A DNA stretch of 64,000 bases from Moniliophthora roreri (lineage: Eukaryota > Basidiomycota > Agaricomycetes > Agaricales > Marasmiaceae). The number at the start of each line of letters is the position of its first letter. The first letter of the stretch is position 1. Below the pieces are notes generated by a model that was not told where the DNA came from, made no database searches, and worked only from the letters and a program-made list of their open reading frames with translations. The DNA lies in assembly GCA_001466705.2 (NCBI GenBank), contig LATX02000100.1, positions 186,001 through 250,000 of the forward strand, given 5' to 3'. This document shows positions 53,460 through 64,000 of this stretch, one piece after another. A program made the position numbers and the translations under genes.

Positions 53460-53610
53460 CAGGGAAAATGAGTCATCTAGGCTCCAAAACAGCGAGAGCC
53501 TGAGGATGGCAGGAGGTTTACTCGATATAACAATATATAGGACTGTCCGCATCACTTGCTGAACTGACATGCAATATACTTGAATCTTGGATGCGGCCTT
53601 CAAGTAATGA
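53460..53610 (+). repeat. Fragment shared with 13650-13805 (inverted)
   Basis: Segments GAGGATGGCAGGAGGTTTAC, GGACTGTCCGCATCACTTGC and TGGATGCGGCCTTCAAG match the reverse complement of 13660-13800, the GH76-like fragment. A second relic of the same exon, next to a Rep-A copy. Confidence 0.6.
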
Positions 53611-53639
53611 GGCCTTCTATGGTTCTCTTTGTGTACGAC

Positions 53640-54870
53640 GTTTTGATGAGAATCGAGGCAATACTTCCGAGCCGATATCAATGTAACAATTGTGTTACGT
53701 GTCACACAATCGTGTCTTCTCACAAACTACCATGACGCCCGGTTTACTGCACTCGTCCCCTCCCAAAAATGCTTCTCAATTCAGCTTCTTTTCATTCTCT
53801 TACCGGCTCAAGGCTTCCTGGTTCATTTTAGCTGTGTAGCTCGCTTCATGGACGGATGTCGTTGAAGCCCATGAACAGGCAAGAGGTACGTGTCTGGTAG
53901 CTGCGATCGATACCCCGGGTGATAACCTTAGCCATGCAGAAACTGACCTCGACCGCATTTATCACCGAGTACCTAAGCTAAGGATACGCTTTTGTTTTCC
54001 TCAGCTGCCTCTCATTCCGACGGTTGATATCCAAAACAGAGGCAGCCCCTTCCTCTGAATCACTACCTTTCATCAACGCGCTCCACGGATCTACAACTAG
54101 GACACCATCGGTACCTCGTTATTCTTTCATCCCTTCCCGTCCGATCTCCAACTCATGATTTTGCCAGCGAATAAACCAACATTATCTAATGAACCCCGGA
54201 CACGGTATCCACGGAATCGCGACCTGATGTTCATTACCCGACGTGGTAGGGGCTCCCTCATCTGTTTTCTATAGCTCACCCATCCTACTGTAGCCGTCAT
54301 CGCCCAGCACGCTCACTACTCCGGCTCGTACGCCCATTGTTCTTTTTATGGTGTCCGGTTGACTCGCTTCCTCTCGCTACATTCCCAAGTCCTCATTTAA
54401 AGGCTCGTGGTAATCCGGGAAAAATTTGTTCTGTAGTCCAGGCTGGGTACGTCCACTCCTTTCCATCACCCTCAGGATGATCATTCATACTTTGATTAAG
54501 GTACTCCCAGTACTACGCACCTCTCCCCGCCGATTCAAGCTCTTCATCTAAATCCCACCATGCGGAAACGGGAAGTATCGACTCATTGGGGCGGAGCGTA
54601 GAGCGTTTGGGTCCGACCATATCACCATCCACAGTACTGGTACGGTCACCTACTTTATATCCCTTCCCAATTGATAGTTGATCAACTTTTGCAGAACAAT
54701 TTTCCGAGCGGTATGGTACAAATCTACATGCCATCAACAGTTTTTTTCCTGCTTCGTATCGCCCCTACGACCGGTCTTGTTCCATCTACTCTCACCCACA
54801 TTTCCCTCTGCCAGTAGGGGGTGTATGACAAGTTACAAGTAGCGGGAACTGAGAGCGGTAGGATCCAATA
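53640..54870 (+). repeat. Rep-A dispersed repeat, long copy 4
   Basis: Landmarks: TTCCGAGCCGATATCAATGT, GTGTTACGTGTCACACAATC, CTACCATGACGCCCGGTTTA, GATGTCGTTGAAGCCCATGA, AGAGGTACGTGTCTGGTAGC, CCATGCAG. The 3' half is more diverged than in the F-box array copies. Confidence 0.55.
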
Positions 54871-55827
54871 CAGTCTTCTTTCATTGATACGCCTCATTTG
54901 ATACGGCTTTGTGGTGCGGCCAGCGTAGCGCCATAAACTCGATGAATAGTTTGGTTTGCGGCTTTTTTTTTACCTTGTATACCTGAATAACGCGTGTATC
55001 TATGATGCAGGATTATGATTATTATTTTACAATTCGCATTCAGCTCTTATGAATGGCCTCAGGAGAGACGCAGGCTCATGGTTATTCTCGCATGCCGTCA
55101 TACTTGAAAACCCCGCGGTGGAGCAGCAGAAATTATCAAGGCAAGTGTTGATTGTACCTGAGCCTCTCTAAATATAGGAATATACCTGGCGACAAGGAAG
55201 TGTGTAATGGTGCCATCTATTGCGGCTGATTTCTCAAGAAGCGCAACTCAAGCTTCTAAAAATGATGACAGCCTGAGCGCTCATTTGCTCCTGCAATCAG
55301 AATTGTCACATCGCCTTTGGACCTGGATGTCAAGCGCGGGTAATTTAGTGGTTCTAGTTTCTGCACCAGGATATCCTGGGAATATCAATCATAGCGTAGT
55401 CGGAGAGGATCCAAGCTGGCAGGAGTTTTTCTTTGGAGGAAGCTGGAGTTAAAGTCACACATCGGCCACCGTAAAAGGTCCGTGGGTCTAGGCCTCGTTG
55501 ATTGAATGTATCTTATCGCGCCTCTTCATCCAGAACCACCATCACAGCAAGACCGCAGAAAACTATAAAACAATCGACCTCTTCAATATCAATCAGCTCG
55601 AGACAATAATAGCAAATCTGATATCAAGAGATGTACTGCCTAAATCTTCCACATCAGCTTCTCCGTCCTCCTTCGATGTGAACCTCTTACCGAAAGCAAG
55701 CCATATGATCTGATACATACCGCTCCGTATCTTTGGCCAATCGGCTAATATGGTCATAAGGCCTCCATCGAAGCTCTTAAGATGCTGTTGGCATCTAAAG
55801 GTCTTTTCCTGCATCTACCGTTCAGGA
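54871..55827. other. Intergenic upstream of GMC gene
   Basis: Open frames at 55207-55452 and 55498-55713 (plus) have no recognisable domain and no clear splice partner. They may belong to the GMC leader or be chance. Confidence 0.4.
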
Positions 55828-58526
55828 ATGCCTATCATTTCCATCGAAGATGCAGTTGCAGAATCTGACTTCGACATAATCATTGTTGGAGGCGGAACTT
55901 CTGGATTGTTAGTTGCTGTGAGGTACGTTCGAATGTCCCCACTGCGTGTACGATACTGAACCGTGATTGTAGAATCGCCGAATCGAAGAGGAATTTCAAT
56001 GTGCTAGTTCTCGAGGCTGGTATTTCTCATGAAAACGATCCCCTCGTCGATGTCCCAGGTTTTTCTTTCCAATCTGACACTACATCACCTGACACGTTCG
56101 CTCAGGGCTAATGTCGCGTACACTCGGAAATCCTTTGTACGATTGGGTCCATATGTCCGTAAGTTGCCCTTCATTGGCACTTTCTGCACGAAATTCAATG
56201 CTGACACGGAAAAGGAACCTCAGACTAGACTGAATGATCGTGTGATGCCCCTTGATCATGGGAAAGGATTGGGTGGATCCTCTGCTGTATGACGTCTCTT
56301 CATCTTTGTTGGCACTGGACCGAATGTTGGAAAGATCAATTTCATGGGCCTTTTCCGACCTACGATGAATGAGCTGGATGCCTTTGAGAAACTAGGCAAT
56401 CCTGGTTGGAATGCAGCATCGTTGGATCGGTGTCTTCAAAAGGTCAGTTACTTTGCTTAGTCGCTTCCTGGAACTAAATCGTATACAGTCACTCATAGCA
56501 GCATCTCAGCCCCAGTATATACCAGCAACTCATGAACCTATCATCGAAGGGCTGGAATCATTAGGCATACCTCGCACCAGTGTCAGTCCCCAATTTTATT
56601 TCCTGCACAATACTGACTTTCTGGCTGCTAGGAACGTGGAATAGGCGTATCAACTTGCACACTCTCTGTCGATCCCGAAACTGCAAAGAGATCATATTCA
56701 GCCAGTGGGTATTACTACCCTAAACGAGCTGAACTAGGTAATCTATTCGTAGCCTTGAACGTTACTGTGACAAGGGTTTGTGCTCTCGTATGCATCTTAC
56801 AGTCACCATATTTCTGCGTCACACCCAGATCAACCTCGAGCCGACCGATGACGGGCTAGTGAGAGCAACAGGTGTCCAAGTTCACGGCACTGGGAGTACG
56901 GACACAACGCATATTTTACAAGCAAATAAGGAAATTATTCTCTCTGCTGGTACACCTGTTCTTATCCCGGATTAAGCAGCAGCGTATCTCAATGGTTTTC
57001 TGAAGGTGCCATACACACTCCGCATATCCTTGAACTCTCTGGTATCGGTAACAGGAACATTCTATCTAAATTTGGGATCAAGTGTCTTGTCGATCTTCCT
57101 GGTGTTGGCGAGAATCTCCGTAGGTTTATCTCTGTCGGTAGTGATTGGAGTTCCTCATGTGAGATTGCTCGGTTTCAGAGGACCATGGCTTGGTACCCAC
57201 AGTAGCGGAAGTGGACTCGACTATCGAAACCGCCGAGATGTTAGCTGATCCTGCAATTCTCGAAAAGCATCAGGAGCTCCAGTATGCCAACTATCGAGTG
57301 TCTTCTAATATTATTGCATTGACTGAACCGATTTCAGTAAGCAGAGATCAGGTTTTCTTGCCGGCGGTATAACGACCCTCGTAGCATTTATCCCTGCTAG
57401 CAAGCTCGATTCCGGCTCCAAATTTGACTGGGAAAAAAGTGCCACGATTGAGAGCCTTGACGTCGGCTCTGACGATATACATCCGAATGTGAAGAAAGGA
57501 ATAGTGAAGCAGTACTCGATCCTGCGTGGATGGCTTACAGATCCTAATGCAACAGAACCGTTTGCTCAGTATGCTATCCCTGCTTTTGATTAGTTTCTCT
57601 TTGCTTACGGAAACAAAGGATCCTTCATTTGAACGCTCACTTCCCAACCCCAGGGATATCCAAACCTCTACCGGGAAAACGATACATAACCCTTTCGCCC
57701 GTCTATTCCCACCCTTTCTCTCGCGGTTATGTTCATCTCATGTCACCGGATCCCAAGATTCCGCCGGCTGTCAATCCTAGATACTTTAGCCACCCGAATG
57801 ATAAGCAGATACTCGAAGCAGGATTGAGGTTTACTCTAGGGATTTACGATACGCCTTCCGTTAACCCGTTCATAATTGGCATTCGAGCAGGGAAACAGGA
57901 GCAAGAAGCGTACATTAAGGAGCAGCTCACCACGGTATGGCATCAGTCCGGTACGGCCGTCATGCTTCCCAGAGAAGATGGAGGTGTAGTCGATGAGCGG
58001 TTAAGGGTCTATGGAACGAAGGGACTGCGTGTGGTCAGTGTCCTTGCTTGACATTCCCGTAAAATTCTTGAATTCATTCATTTCCCAGGTCGATGCCTCG
58101 ATAATCCCATTAGTAAGAAGCGGGCGTAATTGCACCGAATTTACTAACGCCAGTGTATAGCTTCCCTCGGTAAACACCCAGAGTGTCGTTTACATGCTCG
58201 CTGAAAAGGCACTTGCTCTTTTGCTCAACAATCAGAACTCAAAACTTATATGGTTTCTCAGGCAACGGAGATTATGCTACAAGAATATTGAAGGAACTGA
58301 AATTGCAGAAGCGAGACAATATGTTCTACTCTACTTCAACTGTGATATATTTCCAAATGTCCAGCACAGGAAAACCGAAGCACCCGTCCTGCTCCCCAAG
58401 AACCCATATTGCATGCCTTTCGGAGCGAAACGAGACCTGGCGATGAATTGCCGCATCCTGAAACACTTTCTTAACGATATCCTTCTCGTTCCCTTTCTTC
58501 GTCCCATCCATATAGACCATCCGTAG
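55828..58526 (+). CDS. GMC oxidoreductase (FAD-dependent)
   Basis: Flavin enzyme of the glucose-methanol-choline family, oxidising an alcohol or sugar-type substrate; close in layout to aryl-alcohol oxidase and choline dehydrogenase proteins. Fourteen exons close in phase: 55828-55922, 55973-56058, 56106-56158, 56215-56286, 56335-56442, 56489-56581, 56632-56775, 56829-56949, 57006-57119, 57179-57281, 57338-57568, 57619-58033, 58089-58112, 58161-58526 (674 aa). Seen in order: FAD-binding IIVGGGTSG, VLEAG, GKGLGGSSAINFM, KEIILSAGAIHTPHILELSG, PGVGENLQDHG, HPFSRGYVHL, catalytic VWHQSGTAVMLP and VVDASIIPL, then VNTQSVVY with Asn at the second active-site position. No signal peptide, so probably intracellular. 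The last ~85 residues exceed the family norm and overlap the opposite gene; the true end may be near 58200. Confidence 0.85.
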
Positions 58527-59806
58527 CTTTACAACAGCATCCTGCGGCAGGAGTGACAGAGCTTTCCCAAGCGAGTGCCACCAGTTCATCCTTTCGTCGC
58601 AGAAATTGCTGGCGTCAACCTGAATTTCGAGACTGCCATGTAGCCAAGTGGCGGTACGCAAAGTGCGAAGAATCGAGTCCGAGACAGGTTCCCAAGCTAA
58701 ATCTTTCATCTTGGGGATCTGGAAACAGAGCCAGTGGAGTTGTGTATGACGAGTAAGATCAATTACACCTGGAAGAAGCTTGTTAGTCATGTTATTGGAG
58801 TCTTGACACAAGGACGCTCACTGTCAGATTCATGGCCTCTATTATGAGGGAAGTACGATATAAGTAATCCATCCAGGTCGGGACAAAGGTTGATTACCAC
58901 CTGGATGAGTGGCTGGCTGAATGTTGACTGATATGTAACGCATTTGACGTAAGGAAGGATGCAAACGGAGCCAATCCACAACAAAATTGAGACCGTCGCC
59001 TACGGGGTGAAGGAGTGCGTTGAAGTGTAATGCGTGTAAGCCTTCCGGCATACAGTAGACGCCTTTGGCCAACGAGTCCAGCAACTCGTAATGTATATCC
59101 AGTTCCTGAAGCTCCTTCAAGGAAAAAATAATACGGTGAATATCAGAGCAACACTTTGATATAAGAGGCGTGTAGAGATCGAGTTTCGTGACGGTGGAGA
59201 ACGTTTCCGAAAGGGCGGTAATAAGACAAGGATGATCTGGCTGCTTTCGGACCGGCCCCTCATGGCAAATCAAATGTGGCATCATCCTGTAACTATCCCG
59301 GATGCAGAAAGTCTTTGGTTTAAAGAAGGACTGCCTCTTCCTGAGTTCGCGGAAAAATATGAATGTTTCTCGTGGATACAGGTTCGAGCCGGGGCATACT
59401 ACGGGAAGTTGGAGTGTGACGGTTGAAGAATAAGAAATGGGGTAACTTTGGCAAGCGATCTCTTCCCCGCAAAAGATTGATGAAGTCGGAGATTCGTTTA
59501 GTTTCCTCGAAATCGAAGACGATATTGCGGCATCGGAAAAGTTCTCTACGGCATGCGTATAACCACACCCGGGAAACGAGGCTTAGGGTAGACAGCAAAG
59601 ATACCTTGTGCTTCAGTATGTAATACGTGTGCTGCCGAAGTGATAAGGAATTCTAGGCGCGGGAAGCATCAAATATCCCAACGTACCGGGTATTTGTAAT
59701 GCTGAGTATCGCATAGTTCGACAAAAGCGATGTTTGCGGCAAAGCCGACGATGATGTCGATGATTTCCTGTGGAAGAATGCTGGCAGAACGAGATCTGTG
59801 TGGCAT
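58326..59806 (-). CDS. F-box / leucine-rich-type protein (structure partly unresolved)
   Basis: Exon 1 (59806-59687) encodes MPHRSRSASILPQEIIDIIV..., an F-box start. Exon 2 (from 59631) continues LSTLSLVSRVWLYACRRELF, completing the F-box. Downstream pieces show LRR-like helices (LKELQELDIHYELL, LNFVVDWLRLHPSL, VVINLCPDLDGLL), and after a good GTGAGC...CCAG intron comes VIDLTRHTQLHWLCFQIPK to the end. Two frame changes (near 59285-59335 and near 58930) could not be joined by a normal-length intron, so the gene may be damaged. Likely role if intact: SCF ubiquitin-ligase adaptor. It is convergent with the GMC gene and overlaps its 3' end. Confidence 0.55.
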
Positions 59807-61799
59807 TTTCAATACAATGCAAAATCTTGCGAAATTTCCGGTTTTTATATAACAAGTCTTGGTGGCAATTGTCCAATGAACCTATTGTTGACCTAAACGG
59901 TGACCGTGTCATCAATTGATGGCATAATGTTGTTCACAAAGGGATCAAGGTGCTACCTAGACCAGGAGTCGCCAACAATGGCGCTTTGTCTCCAAGGCAG
60001 TGGGTCGTCCTACTCTACTGTCAGACCAAAACGGTATTAGCCTCATTTACGAAAAAGGAGAATTTCATAAGTTTTCCGGTGAAGAATAGCGTAGGAGGGT
60101 ATCCAGCTCAAAAAGTCTAGGCTGAAGGGCTCTGTTACGTTTAGAATGTTGGAAGCATACAGCATACCTTACCTTCACGCTGTCGGTCAAGATTGAAGTG
60201 TAAACCTCCCTCCGAATGAAACGACGGGATCATGATAATCAAGAAGCAAGGAGCGAAGCGCCCAACAAGGGCCTCACCACCCTGACTGAATCGATGTGAC
60301 AGGTCTACGTTACGCGTCACGCAAATGCCTCCTTTCAACCACGATGTCAATGCCTTTCTGCCTCTTACTTCCCCCAATACGCCCTCAAGCATTGGTTTCA
60401 CTCTCGGGCTGGATGTCTTGCCGTATCCCTGGCTTATTTTGTAAGTCGAATCCGTTGTTCGCGCACTCGAGCTGGGCGCTGATTTGAGATTCTGAAAACG
60501 GAAGCGCTGGTGAGTGCTGTTGAAGCTTTTCGAATACTCACATTGCGCCCCGCTGATCCAGCCCACCAGTAAATGTTCATAATTTGAAACATGATCCTGG
60601 AATTACGCATCTGAGTAGCCTGGATTATCGGCCGACAAGGCAAAACCCGTTATAGGTATCATACGACACTCGTACATGCATCTTTACAGCTTGAAGCAAT
60701 CCCCGTTTGGGAAGACAGGATGTGGTTGATGGTACTAATTAGGGGGGCATTTGGAGGTAGGTGAGGGAAAAGTAATGGAGGTAAGCAATAAACGTATACA
60801 CGGCTGGACTACCGATGCAACACACCTCTTTGGATCAACAAGATACGCTTCTTATGGCACCAATACACACGCACCACAACTGCCCACGTCCACAACCGAA
60901 TTCGAGTTTTTGGCGAACTTTCATTCATCTTTAGGCATCCACAAAAGCTCCACAAACAGGTCTAATACTCACTACGCCGGCCTTGAAAAATTGACTCGTT
61001 TCAAAATTTGACATGAGAGTGTGGCTTTAAAATGGCATTTGGTATGTAATAAATTGTATCGTGAGATGTGGCACTAACTCCGATGGAAGTTCTCCTAATG
61101 ATCATCGATAGCAACTTCACGTGCTGTACGGGTATCTTGCCGGGTGCGCTTAAGCCAACGCTGTTCCAGCCTTGTCCTCTCAATCACCGGTAATGCTCCG
61201 GACGAATCATAATTATGATCAAATTCGATGTCTCTAACGGTACAGCGTACAAACGGAACAAGGTTGAGTGCGTGAATGAATCATTACATAGTATGTGGAC
61301 CCATATTGATTTATGATATTAATTTATTTCACAGGATCACAAACACGAGGCTCGATATTAACATGACGGAGACTGTAATCCGATATTCCGATCATTGGAG
61401 TCACCTTCAGGTATGCCGATTGTGCTCCTGAAGCCAATGAATTTGCCTAGCTAACAGTTGCATGCTTAACCCTCTCTTCGCTGGCTTATCTTTATTTTCC
61501 CTGTCGTTTATGCAGACATATTCAAAGGGAACAGTACGTCAGAACGCCTTTCGCCCCTAACTTCGCACCTTTTGGAGAAATTGGACTCCACGTTGCCGAG
61601 ACACACTACCTTTAGCGAATCTCCGTTGTTTCAGGAGTTCGACATCGCTTGACTTCGATGTCAAAGTTCTGATTGGCATACTTACCTGAATCCGTTTTTA
61701 CTCTCGGCTTGCTCTCGGTGATTGTGCTGTAGGCTCTCGTCACTCATAAATGAACCTACCCTGGGCAAAAACTATTTGCTTGTCGACCACCCTGTTACG
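59807..61799. other. Intergenic, with Rep-A fragment
   Basis: No gene recognised. A Rep-A fragment is at 60185-60440. The segment 61340-61620 has several possible splice sites and could hold leader exons of the UbiA gene, but no coding homology is visible. Confidence 0.4.
60185..60440 (+). repeat. Rep-A dispersed repeat, fragment
   Basis: GGAGCGAAGCGCCCAACAAG, GAATCGATGTGACAGG, ACGTTACGCGTCACGCAAAT, ACCACGATGTCAATGCCTTT, GGGCTGGATGTCTTG follow the Rep-A order; the remainder is missing. Confidence 0.55.
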
Positions 61800-63014
61800 A
61801 TGTTCAGCCACGTAGAGAGTATCCGTATTTCTGGCGTTTGGCTGCCTCTCTCTTTCTTCTCGGACCTCGCTTCGATCTTTTTGCAGGAGTGCATCGCGTT
61901 CATTGTGGGTATGGCCCAAATAATCCACGCGTTCAGCAAGTCAGACTACAAAACGATACTCGTACCGGTTGTATGACTCATTTTTCATCTTCCTGATACG
62001 CTGTCAACTGACTGTATCGTATTGCTCAGACATGCTACGGCTTGTTGGCTTCCTCTAGACTACCAGATTTTGTTACCACGATAAACCTGCTGGTTTGGAT
62101 CTGGACGTTTCTGCTCCAGTTTTGCGCTGCGAATCAGATATACAGCATCGATGAGGATTTGGCCAATAAGCCTTACCGCCCAATTCCATCTGGATTGATC
62201 AGCGTACAGTTCACATACGTTGTCCGTTGGGGTCTGGTTCCAATCTGCTTGTATCTCTCATGGGTTCATCAAGTATTCTATGCGGGCTTATCCCTCACTC
62301 TCGCATTTGTCTTCTATAACGAACTCGGTTTGGATTCCTACTGGTAAGCGATTTTTTTTTTGTGAACGGATGGCGTACATTCAAGCCTTTGTCAGGTACT
62401 CTAAGAGCCTACTGAATGCGATAGGCATCGTATCGTGGAATGTAGGTGCGGCTCTTATAACAAGTCAAGGTCGGCTCTATTCTTTCGGCTTTTAATCATA
62501 ACCAACAACATTCTAAATACAGGTCCTCACGGCCTATGTGGGCAATATCAAGTCACGCCGTTCATAAGCGTTGCCTTGATTTGGACGACGATACATGTTC
62601 AGGTTAGTCCCTGACAATATCTCATAATATCATCTGTAACTTTGTCTTCACAGGACTTCCGCGATGAAGCAGGAGATCGTCTGCAAGGCCGAATCACATT
62701 ACCCACATTTCTTCCTGTGGCCAGCCGTTACCTAACACTCTTTCTATTGAACTCATGGTCGGTGGCCTTGGCTATATTTTGGCAACTCGGTCCGGCAGCA
62801 CTGGCGTGTTTCGTGGCCTTTGGAATATACCTCTCTTTCCATATTTTACTGCAAAGAACAGAGGAAGACGACAAGGTCTCCCTCAGACTGTACATGGTGT
62901 GTGCGGGCAGAGGTTTCGTATTCTGTGATGTTTTGGCTTATCCTAGCTCTCCAGATTTGGCTTACTCTTGCTCAGACCCTTCCGTTCCTCGTGGATCGAT
63001 TACAGGGGGTCTAA
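61800..63014 (+). CDS. UbiA-family prenyltransferase / terpene cyclase
   Basis: Integral membrane enzyme of the UbiA superfamily, which transfers or cyclises prenyl diphosphates at the ER. The first Asp-rich motif is NQIYSIDEDLANKPYRPIPS (N..xDxxxD) and the second is DFRDEAGDR (DxxxD); these bind the Mg-diphosphate. Several hydrophobic helices surround them (LLVWIWTFLLQF, VALAIFWQLGPAALACFVAF). Proposed exons: 61800-61967, 62030-62343, 62396-62469, 62523-62602, 62654-62875, 62913-63014; the last intron is only 37 nt. The first exon may contain a further small intron (GT at 61812, AG before GAGTGC). Fungal relatives with the NELGLD region act in sesquiterpene or meroterpenoid pathways, so a role beside the P450 and GMC genes is possible but unproven. 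Confidence 0.8.
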
Positions 63015-64000
63015 GCAAACTCGTGAATGTTGGTTACCGTTATTGATTTATACATTTATTCGTATATTTTAGGTTACTATTACATATATTGACTACTCTA
63101 TTGTTATACCGATTGCTTATATTGATGAATTGATAATTATAGTTTACATATGGATGGACCCACTCCAGTACGTGGAGAATCGGCCGAACTTTGTTCCAAG
63201 TCTGTCTAACATGATAAGCCGGTCCTGATTTACGACACCCGTAGATCAGCTAGAAGGATCAGCCCTGAACCATGTGGCAACGGAGCTTCTTTTTTTTTTT
63301 TAACAGCGCAAATGTTTCCCGTGGGTGGCGATCTTGTTCTTTGTTCAGAATCAGGAAGGCGACAGGCGACATGTATGAACCGGCGGCAACTGAAATCGTG
63401 TTGTCTTCAAATATATTGATTGATTCATTCTAATACGTCTTTTTTAAATACCAGCACTTCCAAATTGGATGAAGACACTTACAAGTCTGTTGTCACTAGC
63501 AATTTTTGGCGCGAGAAAGGGTGACAAAGGTATGTAAAACGGAGAGAACTTTGCGAAATTTTGTTCCATAAACTCATTCTCTGAAGCTCGGGTCAACTCC
63601 ATCTCGCAACGAGGAAACGGTAATGGCAGGGATCTACACAAATCTCGAGCCAATGTGTTTTATTCTACGGCGAGCGCATTCGAAAATACGGGATTTTTCG
63701 AGCATTGCTCGCTGGAAGGCCAAGTTGGACCCATACAACTTCACTCAAGAATCACATCCCGTTGTATAAATTATCTGCCTTCTTCAACATTATGAACTGA
63801 ACCAACAGTCGTAAATACTGGCTCCGAAACTACCTGCGAAGCTTCCGCGATCGTGACAGAGGTATTCCCTCCGCCTTCCACTGCAATACCTAAACATGCC
63901 CGAACCATAATTAACGTCTGCGCAATGCCCTATGTGTTCAATGTTAATTGTAAGCAAACTAACCCTTTATTCACCGAAAAATGAAAGAACGAAACAAACT
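63015..64000. other. Downstream region, mostly unassigned
   Basis: AT-rich 3' flank of the UbiA gene. The open frame at 63444-63653 (minus) has no domain. A possible 3' exon on the minus strand is at 63771-63929. Confidence 0.4.
63771..63929 (-). CDS. Possible 3' exon of a membrane-protein gene, cut by the window end
   Basis: The minus-strand frame opens after an ACATAG acceptor-like site and reads GIAQTLIMVRACLGIAVEGG, then NTSVTIAEASQVVSEPVF, ending EEGR and TAA (53 codons). A short hydrophobic part followed by a polar tail resembles the C-termini of the multi-pass membrane proteins common in Agaricomycetes, but I cannot name a family with certainty. Upstream exons would lie beyond the window. 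Confidence 0.3.
   Translation of the reverse strand, partial: GIAQTLIMVRACLGIAVEGGGNTSVTIAEASQVVSEPVFTTVGSVHNVEEGR

Noticed and set aside
57569..57618. In-frame TAG at 57591 in the GMC gene, first read as a nonsense mutation
   Set aside because: A 50 nt intron (GT at 57569, AG at 57617-57618) removes it and restores the family sequence in phase, so the gene is intact here.
59381..59410. GGTTCGAGCC string resembling a tRNA T-arm
   Set aside because: No acceptor, D or anticodon stem can be formed around it; it is inside the F-box/LRR coding region.

Overview
The window reads as nuclear DNA of a mushroom-forming basidiomycete (Agaricomycetes). Support: many short 45-60 nt GT-AG introns inside coding regions, intron-bearing tRNA genes, tandem fungal cytochrome P450s, expanded F-box proteins, a GMC oxidoreductase, a UbiA-family membrane enzyme and non-autonomous LTR elements. 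Species cannot be named from the sequence.

Layout. (1) 1-3657 is CpG-poor repetitive DNA with a duplicated ~500 bp repeat. (2) 4.8-23.6 kb holds four tandem, same-strand, apparently intact P450 genes (512, 511, 512 and 512 aa) that share one 12-exon structure. Between them lie an F-box gene on the minus strand, solo LTRs, a MITE and copies of a dispersed repeat (called Rep-A here). (3) 23.9-37.2 kb is a tandem array whose unit is a tRNA-Tyr (intact once, decayed twice), a Rep-A copy and an F-box gene. Three F-box genes are intact and a fourth unit is a CpG-depleted pseudogene. A tRNA-Gly with an intron lies inside the array. (4) 37.4-47.6 kb is a transposon block: a gag-only LTR element with a 4-bp target duplication, a second inverted copy nested in the LTR of a third, a 438-bp solo LTR of another family, and decayed gag-like DNA. 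CpG sites are largely lost across most of this block. (5) 48.3-50.6 kb is a GH76-like secreted/membrane-anchored glycosidase gene. (6) 51.6-53.2 kb is a broken short-chain dehydrogenase containing a 642-bp direct duplication. (7) 55.8-58.5 kb is a 14-exon GMC oxidoreductase, tail to tail with an F-box/leucine-rich-type gene on the minus strand. (8) 61.8-63.0 kb is a UbiA-family gene with both Asp-rich motifs.

How it fits together. The P450 tandem, GMC oxidoreductase and UbiA-family enzyme are the kinds of enzymes used in fungal terpenoid or meroterpenoid metabolism. They are separated by ~30 kb of repeats, so a single cluster is possible but not shown. The F-box genes probably encode substrate adaptors of SCF ubiquitin ligases and share one conserved core promoter. 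Gene structures were built by hand from frame continuity, GT-AG (or GC-AG) sites and comparison among paralogs. Unresolved junctions are stated in the entries.
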